Assembly: GCF_004761865.1 (NCBI RefSeq)
Contig: NZ_SJDM01000006.1
Span: forward strand, 62,001-126,000
Direction of reading: 5' to 3'
Origin: Crenalkalicoccus roseus
GTDB lineage: Bacteria > Pseudomonadota > Alphaproteobacteria > Acetobacterales > Acetobacteraceae
Length of the DNA stretch: 64,000 bases
The translations under genes were made by a program, and so were the position numbers. Shown here piece by piece: positions 54,400 to 62,033 of this stretch. A model generated the notes under the pieces. The model searched no databases and was not told the origin of the DNA. It worked only from the letters and a program-made list of their open reading frames with translations. How positions within the stretch are numbered: position 1 is the first letter of the stretch; each line of letters starts with the position of its first letter.

Positions 54400-54501
54400 C
54401 GGATCGCGGACGGCTGGAAGCAGCCGGGAGAGCGATTCTGCTTCGCAGGCAAGAGGCTGGAGCCGTTTCCGCGGGCACGGGCGGGTGAAAACGGCTCCAG
54501 C
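54400..54501 (+). repeat. Family 2 repeat with a 13-bp inverted repeat
   Basis: The piece GGATCGCGGACGGCTGGAAG (54401-54420) matches 53631-53646. It is followed by exact inverted arms GCTGGAGCCGTTT (54456-54468) and AAACGGCTCCAGC (54489-54501). The hairpin lies just after the receiver-CsbD gene and could end its transcript. Confidence 0.5.
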
Positions 54502-54856
54502 GCCCGTTCCGCGGAGGCGGATGCGCGATCTTTATTGGCGAATCCCGCTGTGGGACGGGCTCGTTCAGGCGGCATCACCTGATCGAATCCCAGATGAGTG
54601 CCTTCCGGCGAGCCCAAGCGCTTGGCGTAAGCCGGGGCAGGCGGCCGCTGCCCTGAGGGAGCGGGCTTCCGGGATGCCGGACGCGGCATCGGCAACGCCG
54701 ATGCGCAGTGGCGGTGCGGCGGATACTCGCTGCCGGGGAGGTGGCTGCTTGCGGGCCGGCGCGGTTGCGCCCCTCGCCGGGCAGTCCCGCGACCAGCACA
54801 TGCGCGGCGGCTTCGGCGCGGTGGCACGGCGCTGCAGCCCGCCCTAGAAGCGGCGC
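54502..54856. other. Intergenic stretch upstream of the Bcr/CflA gene
   Basis: About 350 bp with no protein-like frame that I trust and no RNA gene. A rightward open frame of 120 codons crosses it, but its composition is not protein-like and it starts inside the repeat hairpin. A short segment near 54542 (AATCCCGCTGTGGGACGGGC) faintly resembles the 95-bp repeat. Confidence 0.4.
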
Positions 54857-56092
54857 GTGAGCCCGCGAGACATTCCGGCCGAACATCAGGCCTTGGCCTC
54901 CCCCACTCCTTCGCCGGCGCGGCCCCGCCCCTCCATCCTCCTGCTGGTGGCGATGACGGGGCTCGGCCCCTTCACCATGCAGATCATCATCCCAAGCCTG
55001 CCGGCGATGGCGATCGCGCTCGCCGTGCCCTACGCGACCGTGCAGCTTACCCTGACCCTCTACCTGGCGGGGGTGGCGGCGGGGCAGCTCGTCTACGGGC
55101 CGCTCTCGGACCGGTTCGGGCGCCGGCCGCTGCTGCTGGGAGGACTGCTCCTCTACCTGCTCGGCACGCTGGCAGCGGTGCTGGCCCCCTCGGCGGGGTT
55201 CCTGATCGCGGCGCGCGTGGCCCAGGCGGTGGGAAGCTGCGCGGGCCTCGTGCTCGGCCGCGCCATGGTGCGCGACTCCTATCCGCGCGAGCAGGCCGCG
55301 AGCGTGCTCGGCATCGTCAGCACCGCCATGGCGGTGGCGCCGATGATCGCGCCCCTTCTCGGCAGCACGCTGGAGGAGAGCTTCGGCTGGCGTGCCAGCA
55401 TGCTCGCCTGCCTCGCCTTCGGCCTGCCGCTCCTCCTCGCTTTGTGGCTGCGCCTGCCGGAGACGCTGGTGCGGCCGGCGCCGCTGCCCGGCCTCGCCGG
55501 ACTGCTCGGCGCCCATGCGCAGCTCGCGCGGCTGCCCTCCTTCCGCGCCTTCGCCGCCGCCACCGCCTTCTCCACCTGCGTCTTCTTCGCCTTTGCCGCC
55601 GGCGGTCCCCTGGTGGTGATCGGCACCATGGGCCACTCCGCCACCACCTACGGCGCGGCGATGATGCTCATCTCCCTCTCCTGGATGAGCGGCACCTTCA
55701 TGACGGCGCGGTTCGCGGCCCGCCTCGGCGTGATGCGCATGATCGAACTCGGCACCCTCGTCACGCTGGGGGGTGGGGTGCTGGCGGTGCTGGCGGCGCT
55801 GCTGCTGCCCCCGAGCCTCTGGGCCTTCTTCCTGCCGATGGCGGTGGTCGCGGTGGGCAACGGGATGACGCAGCCGAACGCCATCGCCGCGGCAGTCAGC
55901 GTCCGCCCGCAGCTTGCCGGCACCGCCTCCGGCATGGTCGGCGCACTGCAGATGGGGGCGGGCGCGCTGATGACCGTGGCGGCGGGGCTGACCGAGACCG
56001 GCAGCGGGCTCGCCACCGCCTCCTGGATGCTGGTGGGCGGCCTCGGCGCGCTGGCAGCCCTGGTGGCGGCGCGCCGCGCCGGAGGGGCGTGA
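54857..56092 (+). CDS. Bcr/CflA family multidrug efflux MFS transporter
   Basis: A 411-residue inner-membrane proton-driven efflux pump with about 12 hydrophobic segments. The family start ILLLVAMTGLGPFTMQIIIPSLP and the loop motif A GPLSDRFGRRPLLLGG are clear, as is the later motif ARVAQAVGSCAGLVLGRAMVRD. Typical substrates are bicyclomycin and chloramphenicol-like drugs or cysteine. GTG 54857 is the likely start. The convergent YqgE gene ends 22 bp beyond its stop. Confidence 0.9.
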   Translation: MSPRDIPAEHQALASPTPSPARPRPSILLLVAMTGLGPFTMQIIIPSLPAMAIALAVPYATVQLTLTLYLAGVAAGQLVYGPLSDRFGRRPLLLGGLLLYLLGTLAAVLAPSAGFLIAARVAQAVGSCAGLVLGRAMVRDSYPREQAASVLGIVSTAMAVAPMIAPLLGSTLEESFGWRASMLACLAFGLPLLLALWLRLPETLVRPAPLPGLAGLLGAHAQLARLPSFRAFAAATAFSTCVFFAFAAGGPLVVIGTMGHSATTYGAAMMLISLSWMSGTFMTARFAARLGVMRMIELGTLVTLGGGVLAVLAALLLPPSLWAFFLPMAVVAVGNGMTQPNAIAAAVSVRPQLAGTASGMVGALQMGAGALMTVAAGLTETGSGLATASWMLVGGLGALAALVAARRAGGA

Positions 56093-56114
56093 GGCGGCGC
56101 CGCGCGGTCCGGGA

Positions 56115-56708
56115 TCAGGCGTGGCCGGCCGTGCCGGAGAGCAGCGTCGGGTCCACCTTCAGCTTGGCCATGGCTTGGTGCCACTTGCGCTCGTCCGCCT
56201 CGTCGAACAGCAGGCTCTCGTCGGGCGGGACGGAGAGCCAGGCGTTGCGCTGGATCTCCTCCTCGAGCTGGCCGGGTCCCCAGCCGGCGTAGCCGAGCGC
56301 CAGGATGCCGCGCCGCGGCCCGCCGCCGCCGGCGATCGCCTTCAGGATGTCGAGGCTCGCCGTCAGCACGAGGTCGCCCGCGACCCGCAGCGACCCCTCC
56401 CCCGACCAGTCGGCGGTGTGCAGCACGAAGCCGCGCCCGCCCTCCACCGGCCCGCCCTGCAGCAGGCGGATGCGCCGCTGCGGCGGCACCGGCTCGAGGC
56501 CGAGCTGGCGCAGCAGGTCGTCGAAGCTCAGGGACTCGATCGCCTTGTTGACCACGATGCCCATGGCGCCCTCCGACGAATGGGCGCAGAGGCAGATCAC
56601 GGAGCGGGCGAAGCGCGGATCCTGCATGCCCGGCATGGCGACCAGCACCTGCCCGCCGAGATAGCCTTCCTGCGTTGCCACACCCCTGTCGCGCGCGAGC
56701 CTGACCAT
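56115..56708 (-). CDS. YqgE/AlgH family protein
   Basis: A 197-residue cytosolic protein of the YqgE/AlgH (DUF179) family. Conserved parts are GQVLVAMPGMQDPRFARSVI, SEGAMGIVVNKA, and the LLQGGPVEGGRGFVLH loop. In Pseudomonas, AlgH is linked to alginate regulation, but the biochemical role is unsettled. It is convergent with the efflux gene and divergent from the peroxiredoxin gene (111 bp between starts). YqgE beside a peroxiredoxin is a frequent arrangement in related genomes. Confidence 0.92.
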   Translation of the reverse strand: MVRLARDRGVATQEGYLGGQVLVAMPGMQDPRFARSVICLCAHSSEGAMGIVVNKAIESLSFDDLLRQLGLEPVPPQRRIRLLQGGPVEGGRGFVLHTADWSGEGSLRVAGDLVLTASLDILKAIAGGGGPRRGILALGYAGWGPGQLEEEIQRNAWLSVPPDESLLFDEADERKWHQAMAKLKVDPTLLSGTAGHA

Positions 56709-56819
56709 GGCGGAAAGATGGCGGCGGGGGACAGGGCGCGCAAGCGGAGGGCCGAGCACGCGGCGGTGACAGCCGGTGCGGCGGCGGCTACATGTGGAGG
56801 GTCGGTCAGGAGGCACCCC

Positions 56820-57302
56820 ATGACGATCAAGGTCGGCGACCCCATTCCCTCGGCGAAGCTGATGCAGGCCACCCCGGACGGCCCGAAGGAGGTCTCGACG
56901 GAGGAGCTTTTCCGGGGGAAGACGGTGGTCCTGTTCGGCGTGCCGGGGGCCTTCACCCCGACCTGCTCGGCCAAGCACCTGCCCGGCTTCGTGCAGCATC
57001 ACGAGGCGCTGAAGGCGAGGGGCGCGGATCTCGTTGCCTGCATGGCGGTGAACGACGCTTTCGTCCTCGCCGCCTGGGCCAAGGATCAGGGCGCCGGCGA
57101 CACGGTGACGATGCTGGCCGACGGCAGCGCCGAGTTCACCCGCAAGCTCGGCCTGGAGCTCGACCTGACCGCCCGCGGCCTCGGCATCCGCTGCCAGCGC
57201 TTCGCCCTGGTGGCGAAGGACGGCAAGGTGGCGCACATCGCCGTCGAGGCGCCCGGCGCCTTCGAGGTGAGCAAGGCCGAGGCGGTCCTGGAGGCCCTGT
57301 GA
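56820..57302 (+). CDS. Peroxiredoxin (Prx5/AhpC-TSA type)
   Basis: A 160-residue thiol peroxidase that reduces hydrogen peroxide and organic peroxides. The peroxidatic Cys49 is in VPGAFTPTCSAKHLPGF, the signature of the Prx5 group. The conserved Arg is in RGLGIRCQRFALV. The glutaredoxin or thioredoxin partner is not encoded here. The ATG at 56820 gives the family length. Its stop codon overlaps the GTG start of the next small gene by 4 bp. Confidence 0.93.
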   Translation: MTIKVGDPIPSAKLMQATPDGPKEVSTEELFRGKTVVLFGVPGAFTPTCSAKHLPGFVQHHEALKARGADLVACMAVNDAFVLAAWAKDQGAGDTVTMLADGSAEFTRKLGLELDLTARGLGIRCQRFALVAKDGKVAHIAVEAPGAFEVSKAEAVLEAL

Positions 57303-57577
57303 CCCCCTTCTCCGCGGCGAGCTTCGCCTGGCAGGCCGGCACGGTGTTCGCCCTGCGCAGCCTCCAGCTCATGATGAACCCGGCGACGGCGCAGCTCCGG
57401 CTCGCGGAATACGCGGTGGAGAAGCAGCGCGCCTTCGCGGCCGGAGCGGTGAAGGCGACGCAGGCGGCGCTCGCGGGCGCCGATCCGGCAGCGGTCATGG
57501 CCGCCGCCCTCAAGCCCGCGCATCTGCGGGTGCGCGCCAATGTCCGGGGCCTCGCCAGGCCGCGCAAGCGGCGCTAG
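57299..57577 (+). CDS. Small phasin-like protein
   Basis: A 92-residue helical protein starting at GTG 57299, which overlaps the peroxiredoxin stop codon (GTGA). The sequence SLQLMMNPATAQLRLAEYAV, then EKQRAFAAGAVKATQAAL and a basic tail LARPRKRR resembles the short phasin-like family in Alphaproteobacteria sometimes labelled antifreeze protein. Phasins coat polyhydroxyalkanoate granules, but this assignment is by pattern only. Its stop codon lies 7 bp before repeat copy B. Confidence 0.6.
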   Translation: MTPFSAASFAWQAGTVFALRSLQLMMNPATAQLRLAEYAVEKQRAFAAGAVKATQAALAGADPAAVMAAALKPAHLRVRANVRGLARPRKRR

Positions 57578-57584
57578 AGCGTTC

Positions 57585-57679
57585 GCCGTTCGCCCTGGCT
57601 CACGGCAAGGGCCCAGCCCATTGAGCGTGCGGGCCTCTTCACCCGTTCAGGCGAGGCCGCCTGAACGGGATTCGCTCCA
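57585..57679 (-). repeat. 95-bp dispersed repeat, copy B
   Basis: Read on the minus strand it has GAGCGAATCCCGTTCAGG, CTCGCCTGAACGGGTGAAG, CACGCTCAATGGGCTGGG, and CGTGAGCCAGGGCGAACGG. It aligns with copy A without gaps over 95 bp and about four in five positions. A family-2-like piece (GGATCGCGGCCAGCCGGAAG) follows at 57683. Confidence 0.75.
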
Positions 57680-57729
57680 GCGCGGATCGCGGCCAGCCGG
57701 AAGCGTGGACCCGAAGGGCCGGGGCGGCG

Positions 57730-58953
57730 TCAGGCAGCCCCCGCCCGCCGCCCCTGCCGGCGCAGCAGCAGCCCGACCAGCGCCAGCTGCACCAGGTTGA
57801 CGAGGATCCCCGCCTCCCACGCCACGGCGTAATTGCCGAACCGGTCGTGGAGCGCCCCCGCGAGCCAAGCGCCGAAGGCCATGCCGGAGAGGCTGAGGAA
57901 GAGCAGCATCGGCATCCGCCAGGCCGCCTCCCGCGCCGGGAACAGCTCCCGCACCGCCAGCATGTAGGCCGGCACGATGCCGCTGAAGCCGAGGCCGTAG
58001 GCGGCGGCGACGAAGAACAGCCCGGCCTCGTCCTGGGTCATCAGGAAGCCGGCCATGCCGACCACCTGCGCCATGCTGCCGAGCAGCACGGTGGGGAGGC
58101 CGCCGATCCGGTCCGAGACCCAGCCCCAGAACTGCCGCGCCAGGAAGGCCGAGACCAGCAGCACCGACAGCATCATCGCCCCGCGCGAGGCGGCGATGCC
58201 GAGATCGGTGCAGAAGGCGACGAGATGCGCCGCCGGCATCGCCATCGGCACGCAGCAGAGGAAGGAGGCGATGGCGAGCAGCGCCAGGGCGAGGTTCGGG
58301 TGCATGCCGAGCACCGGCGCCCCCGCCCGCGGCCCCGCCCACGGGCTGCCCGGCGGCGGCAGGGCGGGGGCGGGCCGCAGCACCAGCAGCGCCAGCGGCA
58401 CCGCGACCGCCAGCACGAACGCCGCATAGACCTGCATGGTCCGCTGCCAGCCGATGCCGGCGACGGCGCGCTCGAGCAGCGCGGGCCACAGCGCGCCGGC
58501 GATGTACTGGCCGGAGGAGACGAGGGCGAGGGCGGTGCCGCGCCTGCGGTCGAACCACTGCGACACGTAGGCCATCATCGGCGGGAACAGCGCCCCGTTG
58601 CCGAGGAAGCCGACCAGTAGCCCGTAGCCGACCAGGAGCTGCCACGCCGCCCCGCCCGAGGCGAGGACGAGGCCGGCAGAGACCATGGCCGCGCCGGCGA
58701 CCGCGACCGAGCGTGTGCCGATCCGCCCCGAGAGCCAGCCCATCAGGATCCCGCCCGCCCCCGCGCCGAGATAGACGAGCGAGGAGGCGAGCGCCGGCAC
58801 CGCCCGCGCCTCGCCGAGATCGGCCGCGATCGGCTTCAGCGCCACCACCACGATCAGCGGCGCCCCGAAGGCGACGGAGAGGATGGCGACGGCGGTGACG
58901 GCAACCACCCAGGAGGCGCGCGATTCGATGCTGGCGCTGCGGTCCGGCCCCAT
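57730..58953 (-). CDS. MFS transporter (OFA/monocarboxylate-like)
   Basis: A 407-residue permease with about 12 hydrophobic segments. The loop after helix 2 is MGWLSGRIGTRSVAVAGAA, and a second such loop is FWGWVSDRIGGLPTVLLGS. Overall it resembles oxalate/formate or monocarboxylate-type MFS carriers. The substrate is unknown. The ATG at 58953 gives a short polar start before the first helix; a longer frame upstream is Pro/Arg-rich and unlikely to be translated. It is divergent from a peptide-type binding protein gene, with 160 bp between. Confidence 0.86.
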   Translation of the reverse strand: MGPDRSASIESRASWVVAVTAVAILSVAFGAPLIVVVALKPIAADLGEARAVPALASSLVYLGAGAGGILMGWLSGRIGTRSVAVAGAAMVSAGLVLASGGAAWQLLVGYGLLVGFLGNGALFPPMMAYVSQWFDRRRGTALALVSSGQYIAGALWPALLERAVAGIGWQRTMQVYAAFVLAVAVPLALLVLRPAPALPPPGSPWAGPRAGAPVLGMHPNLALALLAIASFLCCVPMAMPAAHLVAFCTDLGIAASRGAMMLSVLLVSAFLARQFWGWVSDRIGGLPTVLLGSMAQVVGMAGFLMTQDEAGLFFVAAAYGLGFSGIVPAYMLAVRELFPAREAAWRMPMLLFLSLSGMAFGAWLAGALHDRFGNYAVAWEAGILVNLVQLALVGLLLRRQGRRAGAA

Positions 58954-59113
58954 GGCTCCCGGCGGTCCTCCCTCGTGGCGCCGCCAGGGTGCGGCAGGCG
59001 GGGCGGCGGCGCCAGGACCGCGCCGTTTCCGGCGCATTCCGCCTGGCGAAGCGTTCACACCCCGCCCGGAAATGCTCTAGCCTGCCGCCCCCCACGGGAG
59101 ACGAACCACCCTC

Positions 59114-60688
59114 ATGCGACGCCTCGCCCTCGCCGCCGCGCTGCTCTGCGGTACCGCCCTTTCCGTCCAGGCCCAGGTTCTGCGCTGGGCGAACGACGGC
59201 GACGTGAACTCCATGGATCCCTATACCCGGCAGGAGACCTTCCTGCTGGCCTTCAACTCCCACATCTACGAGCCCCTGGTCCGCCGCGATCGCAACATGA
59301 ACCCGGAGCCGGCGCTGGCCGAGCGGTGGGAGCAGCCCTCCCCCACCGTCTGGCGCTTCCACCTGCGCCGCGGCGTGAAATTCACCGACGGCACGCCCTT
59401 CACCGCCGACGACGTGGTGTTCAGCGCCGAGCGGGTGCGCGCCCCCGGCTCCAACATGCAGTCCGTCCTCGCCACGGTGAAGGAGGTGCGCAAGATCGAC
59501 GACCACACGGTCGAGTTCGAGACCACGCGCCCCGATCCGATCTTCATCCTCGGCATCACCAACTGGGGCATCATGTCCCGCGCCTGGGCGGAGCAGCACA
59601 ACGCCACCCGCCCCGCCGACCTGACGACGCGGGAGGAGAATTTCGCCACCCGCAACGCCATGGGCACCGGTCCCTTCCGGCTGGTGCTGCGCGAGCCCGA
59701 CCGGCGCACCGTGCTGGAGCGCAACCCGGACTGGTGGGACACGCCCAACCACAACATCGAGCGGGCGGAGCTGAACATCATCGCCAACGACGCCACGCGC
59801 GTCGCCGCCCTGCTCTCGGGCGAGATCGACTTCGTCTACACCGTGCCGCCACAGGACGTGGAGCGCATCCGCCGCTCGCCCGGCACCACCATCATCCAGG
59901 GGCCGGAGCTGCGCACCATCTACCTCGGCTTCGACCAGATGCGGCCGGAACTCCTGAAGTCCGACGTCAGGGGGCGCAACCCCTTCCAGGACGTGCGGGT
60001 GCGCCGCGCCATCTACCAGGCGATCGACGTGCAGGCGATCCACCGCACCGTGATGCGCGGCCAGTCCCGCCCGACCGGCCTGCTCTGGGGCCCGGGCGTG
60101 AACGGCTTCCGCGAGGAGGACGACAGGCGCCTGCCGCTCGACCCCGAGGCCTCGCGCCGCCTGCTGGCCGAGGCCGGCTTCCCCAACGGCTTCGGCGTCA
60201 CCATGGACTGTCCGAACGACCGCTACGTGAACGACGAGGCGATCTGCACCGCCATCGTCGCCATGCTGGCGCGGATCGGCGTGCGGGTGAACCTGGTGGC
60301 GCAGACCCGCGCCCGCTACTTCGCCGAGATCAACGCGCCGCGCTACAATACCAGCTTCTACCTGCTCGGCTGGACCCCGGCGACGCAGGACGCGCACAAC
60401 GTGCTGTTCAACCTGCTCGGCACGCGGGACGGCACGCGCGGCGTGTTCAACAACGGCGGCTACTCCAACCCGGAGCTGGACGCGCTGACGGACCGCATCG
60501 CGGTGGAGAGCGACCCGGCGGAGCGCCAGGCGATGATCAGCAGGGCGGCGGAGATCATCCGCGAGGATGTCGCCTACGTCCCGCTGCACCAGCAGCAGAT
60601 CGTCTGGGCCGCGCGCAGCAACGTGGAGATCGTGCAGACGGCGGACAACTACATCCAGCTCCGCCACGCCCGCATCCGCCCGCGCTGA
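59114..60688 (+). CDS. ABC transporter substrate-binding protein (family 5)
   Basis: A 524-residue periplasmic binding protein of the dipeptide/oligopeptide class. The signal peptide is residues 1-20 (LALAAALLCGTALSVQA, cut before QVLRW). The family signature WRFHLRRGVKFTDGTPFTADDVVFS is typical. No permease or ATPase genes are adjacent, making it the second orphan of this class in the window. The ligand is unknown. It ends at a hairpin shared with the convergent regulator gene. Confidence 0.92.
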   Translation: MRRLALAAALLCGTALSVQAQVLRWANDGDVNSMDPYTRQETFLLAFNSHIYEPLVRRDRNMNPEPALAERWEQPSPTVWRFHLRRGVKFTDGTPFTADDVVFSAERVRAPGSNMQSVLATVKEVRKIDDHTVEFETTRPDPIFILGITNWGIMSRAWAEQHNATRPADLTTREENFATRNAMGTGPFRLVLREPDRRTVLERNPDWWDTPNHNIERAELNIIANDATRVAALLSGEIDFVYTVPPQDVERIRRSPGTTIIQGPELRTIYLGFDQMRPELLKSDVRGRNPFQDVRVRRAIYQAIDVQAIHRTVMRGQSRPTGLLWGPGVNGFREEDDRRLPLDPEASRRLLAEAGFPNGFGVTMDCPNDRYVNDEAICTAIVAMLARIGVRVNLVAQTRARYFAEINAPRYNTSFYLLGWTPATQDAHNVLFNLLGTRDGTRGVFNNGGYSNPELDALTDRIAVESDPAERQAMISRAAEIIREDVAYVPLHQQQIVWAARSNVEIVQTADNYIQLRHARIRPR

Positions 60689-60708
60689 GGCGGCGCGTCA
60701 CGCCGCCT
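60688..60708. terminator. Bidirectional hairpin between convergent genes
   Basis: AGGCGGCG and CGCCGCCT form a perfect 8-bp stem with loop CGTCA. It overlaps the stop codons of the binding protein and the regulator gene. The convergent position suggests a shared terminator. Confidence 0.5.
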
Positions 60709-61498
60709 GGCCTTCCCCGGCCAGGCGGTGCAGCGCCGCGGCGGTGGCGGCGTCCGCCGGCAGGAAGGTCTCCAGCATGAGTTCGGCCAGCGTCACGTCG
60801 AGCGGCGTGCCGAAGACGGTGGTGGCGCTGAGCAGGGCCAGCGTGCCCTCCGCGGTGGCGAGGCGCAGCGGCACGGCCGGCGGCAGCTCCGGCGGCGCCG
60901 CCGCCGGGGCGGGCGGCGCGGGATAGCGCCGCAGCTCCTCCAGCAGGGCGATCAGCGCCGCATCCGCCGTCGCCTCCACCTGCCGGCGCAGCCGCTCCAG
61001 CAGGTGGGCGCGCCATTCGCCCAGGTTGCGGATGCGCGGCGCCAGGCCGCCGGGATGCAGGCTGAGGCGCAGCGCGTTGACCGGCGGGCGCAGCAGCTCC
61101 GGCGCGCAGCCGGCCAGCAGCGGCGGCACGGCGCGGTTGGTGGCGACCACGCTCCAGTGCCGGTCCAGCGCCAGGGCCGGCCAGGGCTCGTGCGCGGCGA
61201 GCAGCCGCAGCACCGCCTCCTGCGCCCCGCGCAGCGCCGCGTCGCCGAGCGCCCGCTGCGCGAAGGCCGGCGCGAAGCCGGCGGCGACCAGCAGCAGGTT
61301 GCGCTCGCGCAGCGGCACCTCCAGCCGCTCCGCCAGGCGCAGCAGCATGCCGCGGCTCGGCCTTGCGCGGCCGGATTCGAGGCAGCTCAGGTGGCGCTGC
61401 GAGATGCCGGCCTCGCAGGCGAGGTCGAGCTGGCTGAGGCGGCGGCGCTGGCGCCATTCGCGCAGGAGCTCGCCGACGGGACGGGCGGGGCTGGACAT
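60698..61498 (-). CDS. XRE-type regulator with MmyB-like ligand domain
   Basis: A 266-residue DNA-binding protein. Residues about 8-65 form a Cro/CI helix-turn-helix (LLREWRQRRRLSQLDLACEAG, then SQRHLSCLESGRARPS). The remainder matches the MmyB-like ligand-binding region found in this regulator group (LLAAHEPWPALALDRHWSVV). The ligand is unknown. The divergent NTF2-like gene and a 23-bp perfect palindrome 30 bp upstream of this start make it very likely that it controls that gene and itself. Confidence 0.88.
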   Translation of the reverse strand: MSSPARPVGELLREWRQRRRLSQLDLACEAGISQRHLSCLESGRARPSRGMLLRLAERLEVPLRERNLLLVAAGFAPAFAQRALGDAALRGAQEAVLRLLAAHEPWPALALDRHWSVVATNRAVPPLLAGCAPELLRPPVNALRLSLHPGGLAPRIRNLGEWRAHLLERLRRQVEATADAALIALLEELRRYPAPPAPAAAPPELPPAVPLRLATAEGTLALLSATTVFGTPLDVTLAELMLETFLPADAATAAALHRLAGEGQAA

Positions 61499-61528
61499 GG
61501 CGCCAGCATAGCCCGGGCCGGCGCGGCG

Positions 61529-61551
61529 GCGATGACCTCCGAGGTCATCGC
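61529..61551. promoter_or_regulatory. 23-bp perfect palindrome, probable operator of the XRE regulator
   Basis: GCGATGACCTC and GAGGTCATCGC are exact reverse complements around one central C. The site is 30 bp upstream of the regulator start and 73 bp upstream of the NTF2-like gene. A palindrome of this length between a HTH gene and its divergent neighbour is a typical operator. Binding is inferred. Confidence 0.7.
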
Positions 61552-61624
61552 CCGTAGCCCGTGCCGCGGCGGATGCTGCGCCCCGCCCGGCGATCCCGCC
61601 GGGGACCGCAGAAGGGAGCAGACC

Positions 61625-61990
61625 ATGACCGACCACGACGCGCTGGTGGATTGCTACATCGCCGCCTGGAACGAGCCCGACCCGGCCCGGCGCCGCGACC
61701 TGATCGCGCGGACCTGGACCGAGGAGGCGAGCTATCTCGACCCGAAGCTCTCGGCCCAGGGCCATGCGGCGCTGGATGCCATGCTGCAGGGCGTGCAGGG
61801 CATGTTCCCCGGCCACCGCTTCCGCCGCCTCAGCGCGGCGGAGGCGCACCACGACCGGCTGCGCTTCCGCTGGGCGCTGGAGGCGGCGGACGGCGCGCGG
61901 GTGGTGGAGGGCACGGATGTCGCCGTGCTCTCCCCCGACGGCCGCATGGCGTCGGTGACCGGCTTCTTCGACGCCCTGCCCGCGGGGTGA
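61625..61990 (+). CDS. NTF2-like / SnoaL family protein
   Basis: A 121-residue protein of the cystatin-like NTF2 fold (SnoaL-like). Typical parts are LVDCYIAAWNEPDPARRRDLI and FRWALEAADGARVVEGTDVAVLSPDGR. Family members act as isomerases, hydrolases or ligand-binding proteins, so the role is unknown. GGGAG lies upstream of the ATG at 61625. It is divergent from the XRE regulator and shares the 23-bp palindrome with it. Confidence 0.85.
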   Translation: MTDHDALVDCYIAAWNEPDPARRRDLIARTWTEEASYLDPKLSAQGHAALDAMLQGVQGMFPGHRFRRLSAAEAHHDRLRFRWALEAADGARVVEGTDVAVLSPDGRMASVTGFFDALPAG

Positions 61991-62031
61991 GGCGCCCCCC
62001 CCGGGGCGGCGCGCCGCCCCGGGGAGGCGCC
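61991..62031. terminator. Long GC hairpin between convergent NTF2-like and DctP genes
   Basis: A 41-bp near-perfect palindrome with one mismatch lies directly after the NTF2-like stop. The inner arms are CCCCGGGGCGGC and GCCGCCCCGGGG, the outer arms GGCGCC. It ends 2 bp before the stop codon of the convergent gene and is probably a shared terminator. Confidence 0.6.
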
Positions 62032-62033
62032 GT

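Noticed and set aside
54485-54847. A 120-codon plus-strand frame before the Bcr/CflA gene
   Set aside because: Starts inside a repeat hairpin, no signal, domain or good ribosome-binding site; treated as intergenic.
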